A stretch of 64,000 bases of DNA from JAEUJM01 sp041918615 (GTDB lineage Bacteria; Actinomycetota; Acidimicrobiia; Acidimicrobiales; DATDAH01). Of this stretch, positions 44,279 through 53,153 are shown one piece after another. Position 1 is the first letter of the stretch. Each line of letters begins with the position of its first letter. The stretch is from NCBI GenBank assembly GCA_041918615.1, contig JAYRVH010000022.1, positions 58,218-122,217 of the forward strand. The letters run 5' to 3'. Made by a program: the position numbers and the translations under genes. Below the pieces are notes generated by a model. The model saw only the letters and a list, made by a program, of their open reading frames with translations, did not search any database and was not told the origin of the DNA.

Positions 44279-44973
44279 AAGAGGTCCTCGGCAGGCGACC
44301 GGACGATCTCGTCCTTCACGGATCCTGTGCGGAGCCAGCTGGCATCGACGCCGCGGACGACGGCCACGGGGACACCCGCGGACTTTCCCATGACGAGCTC
44401 GGCGGCGCCGGCCAGCTCGTCCACCACGGCCACCTCGGTGACCTGCATCTCGCGACCCACGGCGTCGGGGGTGCCTCGCAGGTCGACGATGGCGCCGATG
44501 CCGGCGCAGCCGAGGGCCACGTCGGTCAGGCCCCGGCGCCAGGGACGGCCGAACGTGTCCGACACGATGACCGCCACGTCGACGCCCGCCCGGGCCGCCA
44601 GGCCGTCGCGGATTCGGCGGGCCGAGCGGTCGGAGTCCACGGGCAGGAGGGCGGCGCGGCCCCGCTCGACGTTCGACAGATCCACTCCCGCGTTGGCGCA
44701 CACGAACCCGTGCCTGGTCTCGCTGATCACCAGGTCGCCGCGGCGGCGCAGCACGCGCACCGACTCGTCCTCCACCACCTGACGGTGGCCACGGGGATCG
44801 TCGGGGTCGACGTCGACCATCGCGCCCTCGGCCTTCGACACGACCTTCTGGGTCACGACCACGACATCGCCGTCGAGCAGGTCCACCGCGGCCGCGATGA
44901 GGCCCGCCAGATCGTCAGACCGCCTCACCTCGGGCAGTCCGTCCACCCCGATGACCTCCAGCCGCCGGCTCAT
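44272..44973 (-). CDS. cofE: Coenzyme F420-0:L-glutamate ligase
   Basis: The protein is 233 aa from ATG 44973. It adds glutamate residues to F420-0 with GTP. The CofE domain motifs VVVVTQKVVSKAEGA, GFVCANAGVDLSN, LPVDSDRSARRIRDGL and VIVSDTFGRPWRRGLTDVALG are all intact. Most actinobacterial homologues (FbiB) have an additional nitroreductase-like C-terminal domain; this protein stops after the ligase, as in archaeal CofE. It lies 55 bp downstream of cofD in the same unit. Confidence 0.93.
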   Translation of the reverse strand: MSRRLEVIGVDGLPEVRRSDDLAGLIAAAVDLLDGDVVVVTQKVVSKAEGAMVDVDPDDPRGHRQVVEDESVRVLRRRGDLVISETRHGFVCANAGVDLSNVERGRAALLPVDSDRSARRIRDGLAARAGVDVAVIVSDTFGRPWRRGLTDVALGCAGIGAIVDLRGTPDAVGREMQVTEVAVVDELAGAAELVMGKSAGVPVAVVRGVDASWLRTGSVKDEIVRSPAEDLFR

Positions 44974-45028
44974 CGCCGCCGCCCGCCGAGCGCCGTGCCC
45001 GGACGACGATCGTCCGTGGCTGGCACGG

Positions 45029-45961
45029 TCACAGGGCGCAGACCGCCCGGCCGAGGGCGGCGGCCTCGTCGGGGCCGGACATGATGGTGGGGGCCACGAC
45101 GCAACGCACGCCCTCGGCCTCGACCGCAGGGGCGAGGTCGGCATCCGCCGTGTCCACGATCAGGGTGGCGGCCAGGTCCCGGTAGAGGCGGGCGACACCG
45201 ACCACCGACGCCTCGTGGCCGAGCTCGCGCAGCAGGCGGTCGGCGGGTCCCTTCAGCGCCGCGCCCGCCACGATGGGGGAGACGGCCACGGTGTCGGCCC
45301 TGCGGGCGGCAACGGCGGCTCGGAGGCCCGGGACCGCCAGCAGGGGGCCGATGGAGACGATCGGGTTCGACGGCGCGAAGACCACCAGACCGGCGGCGCG
45401 GATCGCGTCGAGGACGCCGGGCGCGGGGCGGGAGGTCAGGTCGCCGTCGAAGCGCACCGAGCGCACCGGCACGTCGTGGTGCCGTTGCACGAAGTACTCC
45501 TGGAAGCCGATCTCGCGGACGACGCCGTCGCCGTCGTCCACCGTGACCATCGTCCGTAGCGGATCGTCGGTCACCGGCAGGACGCGCAGGTCGAGACCCC
45601 ACGCCCGGACGATCTCTCCGGTCACCTCGGAGAGGGGTGCGCCGTCGGTGAGGCGCTGGGTGCGGTACAGGTGCGTGCCGAGGTCCCGGTCGCCCAGGTT
45701 GAACCAGGTGATGCCGCCGTAACGGCGTACCGTCTGCATGGCCTGCCAGCTCTCGTCGACGAGGCCCCAGCCGGTCTCGGGGTTGATCTGCCCGGCGAGC
45801 GTGTACGTGACCGTGTCGAGGTCGGGGCTCACATGGAGCCCGTGCAGCACCACGTCGTCGCCTGTGTTGACGACGGCCGTCACCTCCGCGGCCGGGTGGA
45901 CGGCGAGGATGCCGCGTAGCAGCCGGGCGGCACCCACCCCCCCGCAGAGGACCGTGATCAT
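45029..45961 (-). CDS. cofD: 2-phospho-L-lactate transferase (FbiA/CofD)
   Basis: The 310-aa protein begins MITVLCGGVGAARLLRG, the nucleotide-binding start of CofD. It continues with VNTGDDVVLHGLHVSPDLDTV, WFNLGDRDLGTHLYRT and FAPSNPIVSIGPLLAVPG, which are family signatures for Fo and metal binding. It transfers a phospho-lactyl or phosphoenolpyruvyl group onto Fo, giving F420-0 or its dehydro form. The gene sits 13 bp after gmd, so F420 and GDP-deoxyhexose synthesis appear to share a transcript. Confidence 0.94.
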   Translation of the reverse strand: MITVLCGGVGAARLLRGILAVHPAAEVTAVVNTGDDVVLHGLHVSPDLDTVTYTLAGQINPETGWGLVDESWQAMQTVRRYGGITWFNLGDRDLGTHLYRTQRLTDGAPLSEVTGEIVRAWGLDLRVLPVTDDPLRTMVTVDDGDGVVREIGFQEYFVQRHHDVPVRSVRFDGDLTSRPAPGVLDAIRAAGLVVFAPSNPIVSIGPLLAVPGLRAAVAARRADTVAVSPIVAGAALKGPADRLLRELGHEASVVGVARLYRDLAATLIVDTADADLAPAVEAEGVRCVVAPTIMSGPDEAAALGRAVCAL

Positions 45962-45974
45962 GGCCGGTGCAACG

Positions 45975-46955
45975 TCAGGACAGGGCCCGGAGCTTCCCCG
46001 TCAGCAGGTCGATGTCGGCATCGACCATCGATTCGACCAGCTCGGTGAAGTTCGTGCTGGGTGTCCAGCCGAGCACCCGCTCGGCCTTGGAGGCGTCCCC
46101 GACGAGGAGATCGACCTCGGCCGGGCGCATGAACCGCTCGTCCACGACCACGTGGTCGTTGTAGTCGAGCCCGACGTGGGAGAAGGCCACCTCGCAGAAC
46201 TCCCGTACCGAGTGGGTCTCGCCCGTCGAGATCACGTAGTCGTCCGGCTCATCCTGCTGGAGCATCATCCACATGGCCTCGACGTAGTCGCCGGCGAATC
46301 CCCAGTCGCGCTGCGCCTCGAGGTTGCCGAGGGGGAGCTCGGCGGCCCGTCCGAGCTTGATCTGGGCCACGGCGTGCGAGATCTTCCGCGTCACGAACTC
46401 CATCCCCCGTCGGGGACTCTCGTGGTTGAAGAGCATGCCCGACGAGGCGTGCAACCCGTAGCTCTCGCGGTAGTTGATCGTGATCCAGTGCCCGTACACC
46501 TTGGCCACGCCGTACGGGCTGCGGGGGTACAGCGGCGTGGTCTCCCGCTGGGGGACCTCGACCACCTTGCCGAACATCTCGCTGCTGCTCGCCTGGTAGA
46601 AGCGCACGTCGGGGTCGACGATGCGGATGGCGTCGAGCAGACGCGTCACGCCGAGGGCGGTGGTCTCACCGGTCAGCACCGGCTGCGAGAACGACGTCTG
46701 CACGAATGACTGGGCCGCCAGGTTGTAGACCTCGTCCGGTCGATGGGTGCGCAGCACCTCGATCAGCGATGCCTCGTCGAGCAGGTCGCCGGGAGCGAAG
46801 GTGATGCGGTCCTGGATGTGGGCGATGCGCTCGAAGTTCACCGTGCTGGTGCGACGCACCATCCCGATCACCTCGTAGTCCTTCTCGAGGAGCAGTTCGG
46901 CCAGGTACGAGCCGTCCTGGCCGGTGACCCCTGTGATCAGCGCGCGCTTCTGCAT
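45975..46955 (-). CDS. gmd: GDP-mannose 4,6-dehydratase
   Basis: The protein is 326 aa from ATG 46955. NADP-dependent SDR with ALITGVTGQDGSYLAELLL, RRTSTVNFERI, NLAAQSFVQTSF, ASSSEMFGK (catalytic Thr/Ser-Glu region), the Tyr/Lys in SPYGVAKVYGHW, and FNHESPRRGMEFVTRK, which is diagnostic of Gmd. It converts GDP-mannose to the 4-keto-6-deoxy intermediate used by Fcl (37721) for GDP-fucose and by the Rmd-like protein (48442) for GDP-rhamnose. It leads the gmd-cofD-cofE unit. No clear -10 box was seen. Confidence 0.95.
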   Translation of the reverse strand: MQKRALITGVTGQDGSYLAELLLEKDYEVIGMVRRTSTVNFERIAHIQDRITFAPGDLLDEASLIEVLRTHRPDEVYNLAAQSFVQTSFSQPVLTGETTALGVTRLLDAIRIVDPDVRFYQASSSEMFGKVVEVPQRETTPLYPRSPYGVAKVYGHWITINYRESYGLHASSGMLFNHESPRRGMEFVTRKISHAVAQIKLGRAAELPLGNLEAQRDWGFAGDYVEAMWMMLQQDEPDDYVISTGETHSVREFCEVAFSHVGLDYNDHVVVDERFMRPAEVDLLVGDASKAERVLGWTPSTNFTELVESMVDADIDLLTGKLRALS

Positions 46956-47006
46956 GCCACCGTTCTACCCTGGGCTCTCCAACCCGTCTGCTAAGTGGAT
47001 TGGCAC

Positions 47007-47513
47007 ATGCCTACCGACGCCCATTCTCCGTTGCTCGCCGGCGACGACCCGCCTCCGCCCGAGCGCCTGGGGCGTCGTATAGCGGGCCACCGGGCCAAGC
47101 TGGGCTGGACGCAACAGGAGTTGGCGGAACGGCTCGCCGTCTCCCGGGTGGCCGTTTCGCACCTGGAGTCCTCGCTCAGCACGCCGGGGGAGCGGACCGT
47201 GGCCCTGCTCGCCGGGGTCTTCGGCCTCGAGCCCCACGAGCTGGTCGCGGGCACCTCGTACCCCGTGGCGAAGGCCGATCGCCTGCCACTCGTGGTTGCC
47301 CGCCACACCGAGCTCGAGCTCCAACTGGCGCTGCTCGACCAGGACCTCGCGTGGATCGAACACACCGCCGACCGCCATGCGGTGGCACTGCTCGACGCCT
47401 GGGAGGCCCGACTCAGGGCGTTGCGGTCCTCGCTCCACGACCACCGACAGCGGGCTCTGGCCGAGGAGGCGACCGAGCGGCTGCGCCTGCTCCGGGACGA
47501 CCGCTCTCGCTGA
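47007..47513 (+). CDS. XRE-family transcriptional regulator
   Basis: The protein is 168 aa from ATG 47007; an in-frame GTG at 46995 is the alternative. The helix-turn-helix lies at residues about 22-76 (RLGRRIAGHRAKLGWTQQEL..., SRVAVSHLESSL). The C-terminal half is a long charged helical region, likely for dimerisation. Single-gene unit between gmd and an rmd-like gene, both read on the other strand. It may regulate the surrounding glycan or F420 genes; no matching operator was identified. Confidence 0.82.
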   Translation: MPTDAHSPLLAGDDPPPPERLGRRIAGHRAKLGWTQQELAERLAVSRVAVSHLESSLSTPGERTVALLAGVFGLEPHELVAGTSYPVAKADRLPLVVARHTELELQLALLDQDLAWIEHTADRHAVALLDAWEARLRALRSSLHDHRQRALAEEATERLRLLRDDRSR

Positions 47514-47524
47514 GCGCGCCTCCG

Positions 47525-48442
47525 TCAGGTCGAGGCCCCGGTGGGCGCGATCACCGAGCGCCAGTGCGCGAGCAGGTCGGCGAGGGTCTGGTGCAGCGGG
47601 ATCTCGGGCACCCAGCCGGTGGCGGTGCGAACGCGGGTGTTGTCGCCCCGCAGCACCGGGATGTCGACCGGTCGTTCCAGCAGCGGGTCTGTCTCGAGGC
47701 GCATGGGCCGCTCGGCCAGCGCCACGAGCTGGTCGGCCAGGTCGGACACGGCAACGTCGTGGCCGCTGCAGACGTTGTAGACCTCGCCCGGTGTGCCCTT
47801 GGTGACGAGGAGCCGGTAGGCCCGCACGACGTCGCGCACGTCGGTGAAGTCGCGCCGTGGGGTCAGGTTGCCCACGGGCACGACCCCGCCACCATCCCGC
47901 TCGTTGCGGGCCACCCGGTGCGCGAGCGCCGAGGCGACGAACCGGTCGGTCTGGCCCGCCCCGAGGTGGTTGAACGCCCGCACCCGCAACACCCCGAGCC
48001 CACGCCCCAGGAACGCCTGGAGCGCCAGGAAGTCGGCGGCGACCTTCGACGCGGCATAGGGGCTCACGGGGCGGAGCGGGGCCTCCTCGTGGAGCGGGAG
48101 CTCGGCCTCGGTCACCTGCCCGTACACGTCCGCACTGCTCACGGCCAGGACCCGGGGCACCTCGACGTCGGCGCAGGCGCTCAACACGTTCAGCGTGCCC
48201 TCGGCGTTGGCCCGGAAGGTCTCGACCGGCGCCGCCCAGGATCCACCGACATCAGCCTGGCCGGCCAGATGGTAGAGGGCATCGGGCCGTTCACGATCGA
48301 CGAGCGCGCGCCAGCCTTCGGTGTCGAGGAGGTCCGGGCCCTCGTGGCGGTCGACGCCGACGACGCGGTCGCCCGACGCCTCGAGATGGGCGACGAGGTA
48401 GCGGCCCACGAAGCCGTGCGCACCGCTGACGAGGGCCTTCAC
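47525..48442 (-). CDS. NAD-dependent sugar reductase/epimerase (GDP-6-deoxy-D-mannose reductase-like)
   Basis: The protein is 305 aa from the GTG at 48442, which overlaps the upstream glycosyltransferase stop (GTGA). SDR with VSGAHGFVGRYLVAHLEASG, YHLAGQADVGGSWAAP, SSADVYG, the Tyr/Lys in SPYAASKVAADFL, and FNHLGAGQTDRFVASALAHRVAR. The FNHxGPGQ-like block is typical of Rmd, which reduces GDP-4-keto-6-deoxymannose to GDP-D-rhamnose. That would give the cell two products from Gmd. Specificity is inferred. Confidence 0.8.
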   Translation of the reverse strand: MKALVSGAHGFVGRYLVAHLEASGDRVVGVDRHEGPDLLDTEGWRALVDRERPDALYHLAGQADVGGSWAAPVETFRANAEGTLNVLSACADVEVPRVLAVSSADVYGQVTEAELPLHEEAPLRPVSPYAASKVAADFLALQAFLGRGLGVLRVRAFNHLGAGQTDRFVASALAHRVARNERDGGGVVPVGNLTPRRDFTDVRDVVRAYRLLVTKGTPGEVYNVCSGHDVAVSDLADQLVALAERPMRLETDPLLERPVDIPVLRGDNTRVRTATGWVPEIPLHQTLADLLAHWRSVIAPTGAST

Positions 48443-49563
48443 CGAGCCGAGTGTACGGCCCGCCGGTAGAGGTCGATGAGACCGTCGACCGCGGTGTCCC
48501 AGGAGAAGCGCCGGATCCGCTCGAGTCCCGCCGAGCGGAGCTGCCGGCGGAGGCCCTCGTCGTCGAGGAGACCGGAGATGCCGGCCGCCAACCGCTCGAT
48601 GTCGCCGACGGGCACGAGGAGCGCGGCGCCACCGAGGACCTCGGGGAGCGACCCGGCGTCGGATGCCACCACGGGGATGCCTGCGCTCATGGCCTCGAGA
48701 GGAGGGAAGCCGAACCCCTCGTACTTCGACGGGAACGCGAAGACGGTGGCGCCGTGGACGAGCGCGTCGCGGTCCGGGTCGTCGACCCAGGGGATCCGGG
48801 TGATCCGATCGTGGTGTCCGCTCGCATCGACGGCGGCCTGGAACGCGGTCGCTCCCCATCCGTCGGGGCCGGCGACGACGAGCCGCACGCGGGGGTCGTC
48901 GGCGGCCACCAGATCGAAGGCGCGCACCAGGCCGGGGAGGTCCTTGCGCGGCTCCACCGTGCCGAGCGCGAGGATGTAGCGCTCGCCCCCCGCCAGGTCG
49001 CGGCCGCGGCGAGGGTCCGCCGGCGGGAGGGGCGTGACGCCGTCGTGGATCGCCACCACCCTGTCGGGGTCCACGTCGAAATGTGATCGGATCTCATCGG
49101 CGACGAACGATGATCCGGTGTGGACCCATGCGCCGCGGTCGATGGCGGCCTGAATGAGCGGCGGGAAGCCCAACGTGTCGGCGGTGCACAGCTCGGGGTA
49201 GTGGACAGGAGTCAGGTCGTGCACCGACACCACGGCGGCGCCGCTCCGGGTGGGTGGCACGACGTAGTTGGGGCCGTGGACCAGGTCGACGGGCCCGCTC
49301 CACCATTCGATCGGCGGGCCACCCACCCGGGACCAGGCGGCGCGCAGCGGGCGCGCCGCCATCGGCCGGTTGATGGCGCGGACACCGGACGGCACGAGCG
49401 AGGGCAGCAGCCCGCGGCCCCGCCAGGTGGCGGCGTAGGCCGACACCGAGAGGTCGTGTCTCGACCCCAGACGGTGGAGCACCTCATGGGTGTAGACGCC
49501 GACACCCGTGCGGGGGCCGAAGAGGGGCGTGGCGTCGAGGACGACCCGCAGCGGCGTCGTCAC
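48439..49563 (-). CDS. Glycosyltransferase family 4
   Basis: The protein is 374 aa from GTG 49563. VVLDATPLFGPRTGVGVYTHEVL, VVSVHDLTPVHYPEL, LALGTVEPRKDLPGLVRAF and FPSKYEGFGFPPLEAMSAG place it with mannosyl/rhamnosyltransferases of the GT4 family (similar to 37907). A deoxymannose donor would suit its coupling to the Rmd-like gene downstream. It starts 9 bp after a conserved 63-aa protein gene and is probably transcribed from the promoter ahead of that gene. Confidence 0.88.
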   Translation of the reverse strand: MTTPLRVVLDATPLFGPRTGVGVYTHEVLHRLGSRHDLSVSAYAATWRGRGLLPSLVPSGVRAINRPMAARPLRAAWSRVGGPPIEWWSGPVDLVHGPNYVVPPTRSGAAVVSVHDLTPVHYPELCTADTLGFPPLIQAAIDRGAWVHTGSSFVADEIRSHFDVDPDRVVAIHDGVTPLPPADPRRGRDLAGGERYILALGTVEPRKDLPGLVRAFDLVAADDPRVRLVVAGPDGWGATAFQAAVDASGHHDRITRIPWVDDPDRDALVHGATVFAFPSKYEGFGFPPLEAMSAGIPVVASDAGSLPEVLGGAALLVPVGDIERLAAGISGLLDDEGLRRQLRSAGLERIRRFSWDTAVDGLIDLYRRAVHSAR

Positions 49564-49572
49564 GGCCGCCGT

Positions 49573-49764
49573 CTACCGGCTGACGACCTGTGAGCCGAGC
49601 TTCTCGAGGCGGTCCTGCAACTCGCGGCGGCGGACCTGGGCCTTCTGGTAGGTGAGCACCCCGGCGCCGACGCTGAGGTAGACGGCGTCCATGGCGACCT
49701 CTGCCAAGTCGGCGACGACCGGTTGGACCTTGCGTACGAGCACCTGTCCGACGCTTCCGCTCAT
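49573..49764 (-). CDS. Small protein of unknown function (63 aa)
   Basis: The ATG at 49764 lies 7 nt after a TACCGT box. The peptide has an amphipathic N-terminus, a weakly hydrophobic segment (AEVAMDAVYLSVGAGVLTY, about residues 21-39) and a charged helical tail (QVRRRELQDRLEKLG). No family is recognised. The hydrophobic-plus-basic-helix pattern suggests a small membrane-associated or coiled-coil protein. It is first in an operon with a glycosyltransferase and the Rmd-like enzyme. Codon composition and promoter support a real gene. Confidence 0.6.
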   Translation of the reverse strand: MSGSVGQVLVRKVQPVVADLAEVAMDAVYLSVGAGVLTYQKAQVRRRELQDRLEKLGSQVVSR

Positions 49765-49771
49765 GCTCTCC

Positions 49772-49777
49772 ACGGTA
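49772..49777 (-). promoter_or_regulatory. Leaderless -10 box for the 49764 operon
   Basis: TACCGT on the minus strand ends 7 nt before the ATG at 49764. Confidence 0.45.
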
Positions 49778-49869
49778 TCGGTCGGTCGATACTTCAGCAA
49801 GCACCCCGGGCATCCTCACCGGTGGCCTCCGGGGCAGGGGGGGTCCCCGAAACGACGGGCTGTGGGGGC

Positions 49870-49875
49870 TACGTT
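49870..49875 (+). promoter_or_regulatory. Leaderless -10 box for the 49885 gene
   Basis: TACGTT ends 9 nt before the GTG at 49885 and supports that start over longer in-frame options. Confidence 0.45.
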
Positions 49876-49884
49876 GGCGCCATC

Positions 49885-52800
49885 GTGGACAGTCCGATCG
49901 CCGATCCTGACGCCGACGCGCCCGCGTCCCTGCCGTCCGTCGTGGCGGTGGTCGTCGCCCACGACCCCGGCCCCTGGTTCGAGGCCACGATGCAGAGCCT
50001 CGCCGACCAGGACTACGACCAGTTGGCCGTGCTCGTCATCGATGCCGCCAGTCGAACGCCCGTACGCGATCGTGTCGCATCGGTCTTCCCGTCCGCCCTC
50101 GTGCGTCGGGTCGAGGAAGACCCCGGCTACGGCGCGGTCACCAACCAGGCCGTGGGCATGGTCGAAGGTGCCCCGTTCGTCCTGCTGTGCCACGACGACG
50201 TCGAGCTCGCGCCCAACACGGTGCGGGTCCTGGTCGAGGAGGCCTACCGCTCGAATGCGGGCATGGTCGGTCCCAAGCTCGTTCGTTGGGACAAGCCCCG
50301 CGAGATCCTCCAGATGGGTCTGGCGGTCGACAAGACCGGGTTCCCGACCCCGATCGTCGAACGCGGCGAGTTCGACCAGGAGCAGCACGACTCCGTCCGC
50401 GACGTGTTCGCGCTCCCCAGTGCCTGCCTGCTCGTCCGGGCCGATCTGTTCACCGCGGTCGGTGGTTTCGACGAGGCGATCGACTTCCTCGGCGACGACG
50501 TCGAACTCGCCTGGCGGATTCAGCTCGCCGGGGCCCGGGTGGTCCTCTCGCCCGATGCCAGGGTGTGCCATCTCGAGGCCCTCGGTGAACGCCGAGGGGT
50601 CGACGACCGACGCCGCCTGCAGGCGCGGCATCGGCTCCGCGCCACGTTGGTCTGCTACGGGCCCTGGCACCTGTTGCGGGTGGTGCCTCAGGCGGCGCTG
50701 CTGAGCCTGGTCGAGATCGTCTACGCGCTGCTCGTCGGCCGAGGTCGCCAGGCGCGCGACATCGCCACCGCATGGACGTGGAACCTGCGCAGCATCGGCT
50801 CCATCCACCGCGCCCGCCGCCAGTTGGCCGGCGTGCGACGCGTGCCTGACCGCGACATCCGCCCGCTGCAGAGCAGCGGCTTCGGGCGGCTGAACGCGTT
50901 GGCGCGCGGTCAGATCGGGCGCACCGGTGATGACCGCCTCACTTCCATCGGCACCGCCAGGCGCGATGTCGTCGAGTTCTTCCGGCGTGGCCCGAGCCGG
51001 GCCTCGGTGCTCGTCTGGGTCGCCGTGGCGATGCTGTTCGTCGTCGGGAGTCGCCACCTGATCACCCGCGAACTGCCCGCCATCGGGCAGTTCGCGGACT
51101 TCCCGGGCTCGCCCGGCGCGCTCATGGACCAGTGGACGAGCGGCTGGAATGCCGCGGGGTTGGGCTCTGTGGCACCCGCCCCGACCGGCCTCGGGCTGCT
51201 CGGGGGGGCCGGCTATCTGTTCCTCGGGGCGATGGGGCTGCTCCGCAAGGTGCTGATCCTCGGCATGTTGCCGTTGGGTGCGTTGGGTGCGTGGCGCATG
51301 CTCGCGCCCACGCGCTCGCGGTGGACACGGCTGACCACGCTGATCGTCTACGTGGCGATTCCGGTCGCCTACAACGCCATCGCCGTGGGGCACTGGGCGG
51401 GTCTCGTGATGTACGGCGCGGCACCCTGGATCCTGGCCCGACTCGCCCGAGGCTCCGGCCTCCCCCCCTACGGGCCCTTCGAGGCGGCCGCACCCGGGGA
51501 GGCCGTCGACTCCGACACGCCGACCGAGGGGGTCGTCCCACGGTCGGGTCGGCACCACGTCCTCGCCCTGGGCGTCCTCATCGCGGTGATCAGCTGCCTG
51601 GTTCCCCTGGCCGGCCCGGTGGTGCTGGTCATGGCGGTGGGCCTCGTCCTCGGTGGGCTGCTGAGCGGCACCACCGCGGGCGCCGTGCGCATCCTCGGCG
51701 TGGCCGTCGGCGGCGCTGCGGTCGGTGTCGTCCTGCAACTGCCGTGGGCACTCGACCTGCTGCCCCCACGTTTCCAGTGGTCGGCGGTCGGGGCCGAGGC
51801 CACGGCGTCTGTCGGCGGGATCGACCTTCCGCACCTCCTCCGGTTCGAGAGCGGCCCGCTCGGGGCGGCCCCGTTCGGTCTGGCGTTCCTGGTGGTCGCC
51901 GCGCTGGCGTTGCTGCTTGGACGCGACTGGCGACTCGGCTGGGCCATCCGGGGATGGACCATGGCGCTCGCGTGCTGGGGGCTGCTCTGGGTCAGCGAAG
52001 CCGGCTGGCTCCCGTTCGGCCCGTCGTCGAGCGAGATCCTCCTCGCCCCGGCCGCGGCTGGGCTCGCCCTGGCCGCGGGGCTCGGGGTCACGGCGTTCGA
52101 GCGTGACAAGTCGAAGGCGTTCTCGTGGCGGCAGATCGCGTCGGTGCTGGCATGGGGCGCGCTCGTCGTCGCCGTCCTCCCGGTGTTCGGCGCGATGTTC
52201 AACGGCCGCTGGTCGGCGCCTCGGGGCGACTTCTCCTCGTCGCTCTCGTTCCTCGACGACGAGAGCGAAGTCGCGCCCTTCCGGGTGCTGTGGCTCGGCA
52301 ATCCGGAGGTCATGCCGCTGTCCGGCTGGGAGCTCGAGGACGGTGTCGTGTACGCCACCACCGATGACGGCGAACCGACCGTCGCGAACCTGTGGGCGGG
52401 ATCGTCGCACGGGGCGACCCAGCTGCTGGGGGACGCGCTGCACGCCGCCGACTCGCGGCAGACCAACCGCCTGGGCCGGCTGCTGGCGCCGATGGGCGTC
52501 CAGTACGTGGTGGTGGTCCAACAGTTGGCACCCGAGCCCTTCAGCGACATGGCCCGACCCGTGCCCCCCCACCTCACCGGTACCCTCAACGAGCAACTCG
52601 ACCTCGAGGCGATTCAGGTGAACCCGGCGCTCGACGTGTACCGCAACATCGCCTGGGCGCCTTCGCGGGCGATGCTCACCGATGAGAACGCGGGGGCGGG
52701 CACGGGGTCGGCGCTCGCCCAGTCGGTCGCCACCGACCTGGCCGGGCTCGAGGTGGCGCTGCCCGACCAGCAGGGGTTCACCACCTACAACGGCCCCGTC

Positions 52801-53067
52801 GAGTCCGGCGACGAGGTCTACCTCTCGGCCGCCGAATCGCCCCGTTGGCAGTTGCGGTCGGGTGGCGAGTCGGCCGAGCGGCGTGAGGCGTTCGGGTGGG
52901 CCAACGCCTTCAGCATCGCCGCCTCCGGCCCGGCCACCCTGACCTTCCGCACGCCGGCGAGTCGTTATCTCCTGCTCCTCGTGCAGGTCGGTCTGTGGGG
53001 GCTCGCGCTGTTCGCGCTCTTCCGCGGCCAGGTGGCGAACGTCGATCACCGCAGGGACGCCCCATGA
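49885..53067 (+). CDS. Large GT2 glycosyltransferase fused to a multi-pass membrane domain
   Basis: The protein is 1060 aa from GTG 49885. Residues about 15-260 are a GT-A domain: VVAVVVAHDPGPW, VLVIDAASR, LLCHDDVELAPN (metal site), VGGFDEAIDFLGDDVELAWR. From about residue 375 to 780 there are roughly ten membrane helices with long loops, followed by a 250-residue extracytoplasmic region and a last TM helix at the C-terminus. Similar very large fusions occur next to DUF5719 genes in actinobacteria, as here. It may flip or extend a polyprenyl-linked glycan. It ends in an ATGA overlap with a 29-codon ORF. Confidence 0.82.
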   Translation: MDSPIADPDADAPASLPSVVAVVVAHDPGPWFEATMQSLADQDYDQLAVLVIDAASRTPVRDRVASVFPSALVRRVEEDPGYGAVTNQAVGMVEGAPFVLLCHDDVELAPNTVRVLVEEAYRSNAGMVGPKLVRWDKPREILQMGLAVDKTGFPTPIVERGEFDQEQHDSVRDVFALPSACLLVRADLFTAVGGFDEAIDFLGDDVELAWRIQLAGARVVLSPDARVCHLEALGERRGVDDRRRLQARHRLRATLVCYGPWHLLRVVPQAALLSLVEIVYALLVGRGRQARDIATAWTWNLRSIGSIHRARRQLAGVRRVPDRDIRPLQSSGFGRLNALARGQIGRTGDDRLTSIGTARRDVVEFFRRGPSRASVLVWVAVAMLFVVGSRHLITRELPAIGQFADFPGSPGALMDQWTSGWNAAGLGSVAPAPTGLGLLGGAGYLFLGAMGLLRKVLILGMLPLGALGAWRMLAPTRSRWTRLTTLIVYVAIPVAYNAIAVGHWAGLVMYGAAPWILARLARGSGLPPYGPFEAAAPGEAVDSDTPTEGVVPRSGRHHVLALGVLIAVISCLVPLAGPVVLVMAVGLVLGGLLSGTTAGAVRILGVAVGGAAVGVVLQLPWALDLLPPRFQWSAVGAEATASVGGIDLPHLLRFESGPLGAAPFGLAFLVVAALALLLGRDWRLGWAIRGWTMALACWGLLWVSEAGWLPFGPSSSEILLAPAAAGLALAAGLGVTAFERDKSKAFSWRQIASVLAWGALVVAVLPVFGAMFNGRWSAPRGDFSSSLSFLDDESEVAPFRVLWLGNPEVMPLSGWELEDGVVYATTDDGEPTVANLWAGSSHGATQLLGDALHAADSRQTNRLGRLLAPMGVQYVVVVQQLAPEPFSDMARPVPPHLTGTLNEQLDLEAIQVNPALDVYRNIAWAPSRAMLTDENAGAGTGSALAQSVATDLAGLEVALPDQQGFTTYNGPVESGDEVYLSAAESPRWQLRSGGESAERREAFGWANAFSIAASGPATLTFRTPASRYLLLLVQVGLWGLALFALFRGQVANVDHRRDAP

Positions 53068-53153
53068 GCCCGAGGTACGAGGGCGGGGACCCCGGCCTGC
53101 GTGGCCTGAACGCAGAACGAGCGGCTCGGCGAAGCCGAGAGCGGAAGACATGA
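53064..53153 (+). CDS. 29-aa bridging ORF with ATGA overlaps at both ends
   Basis: The ATG (53064) overlaps the stop of the large glycosyltransferase gene and its TGA (53151-53153) overlaps the ATG of the DUF5719 gene, so three reading frames are linked by two ATGA junctions. The peptide begins MSPRYEGGDPGLRG and ends ERAARRSRERKT, strongly basic. Inside lies a hairpin (CTCGGC/GCCGAG, 3-nt loop, 53125-53139). The first 24 nt match 22 of 24 with the leader ORF of ftsH (57104), and an internal 14-nt block matches the repeat at 63883. It may keep ribosomes moving between the two large genes. Confidence 0.6.
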   Translation: MSPRYEGGDPGLRGLNAERAARRSRERKT

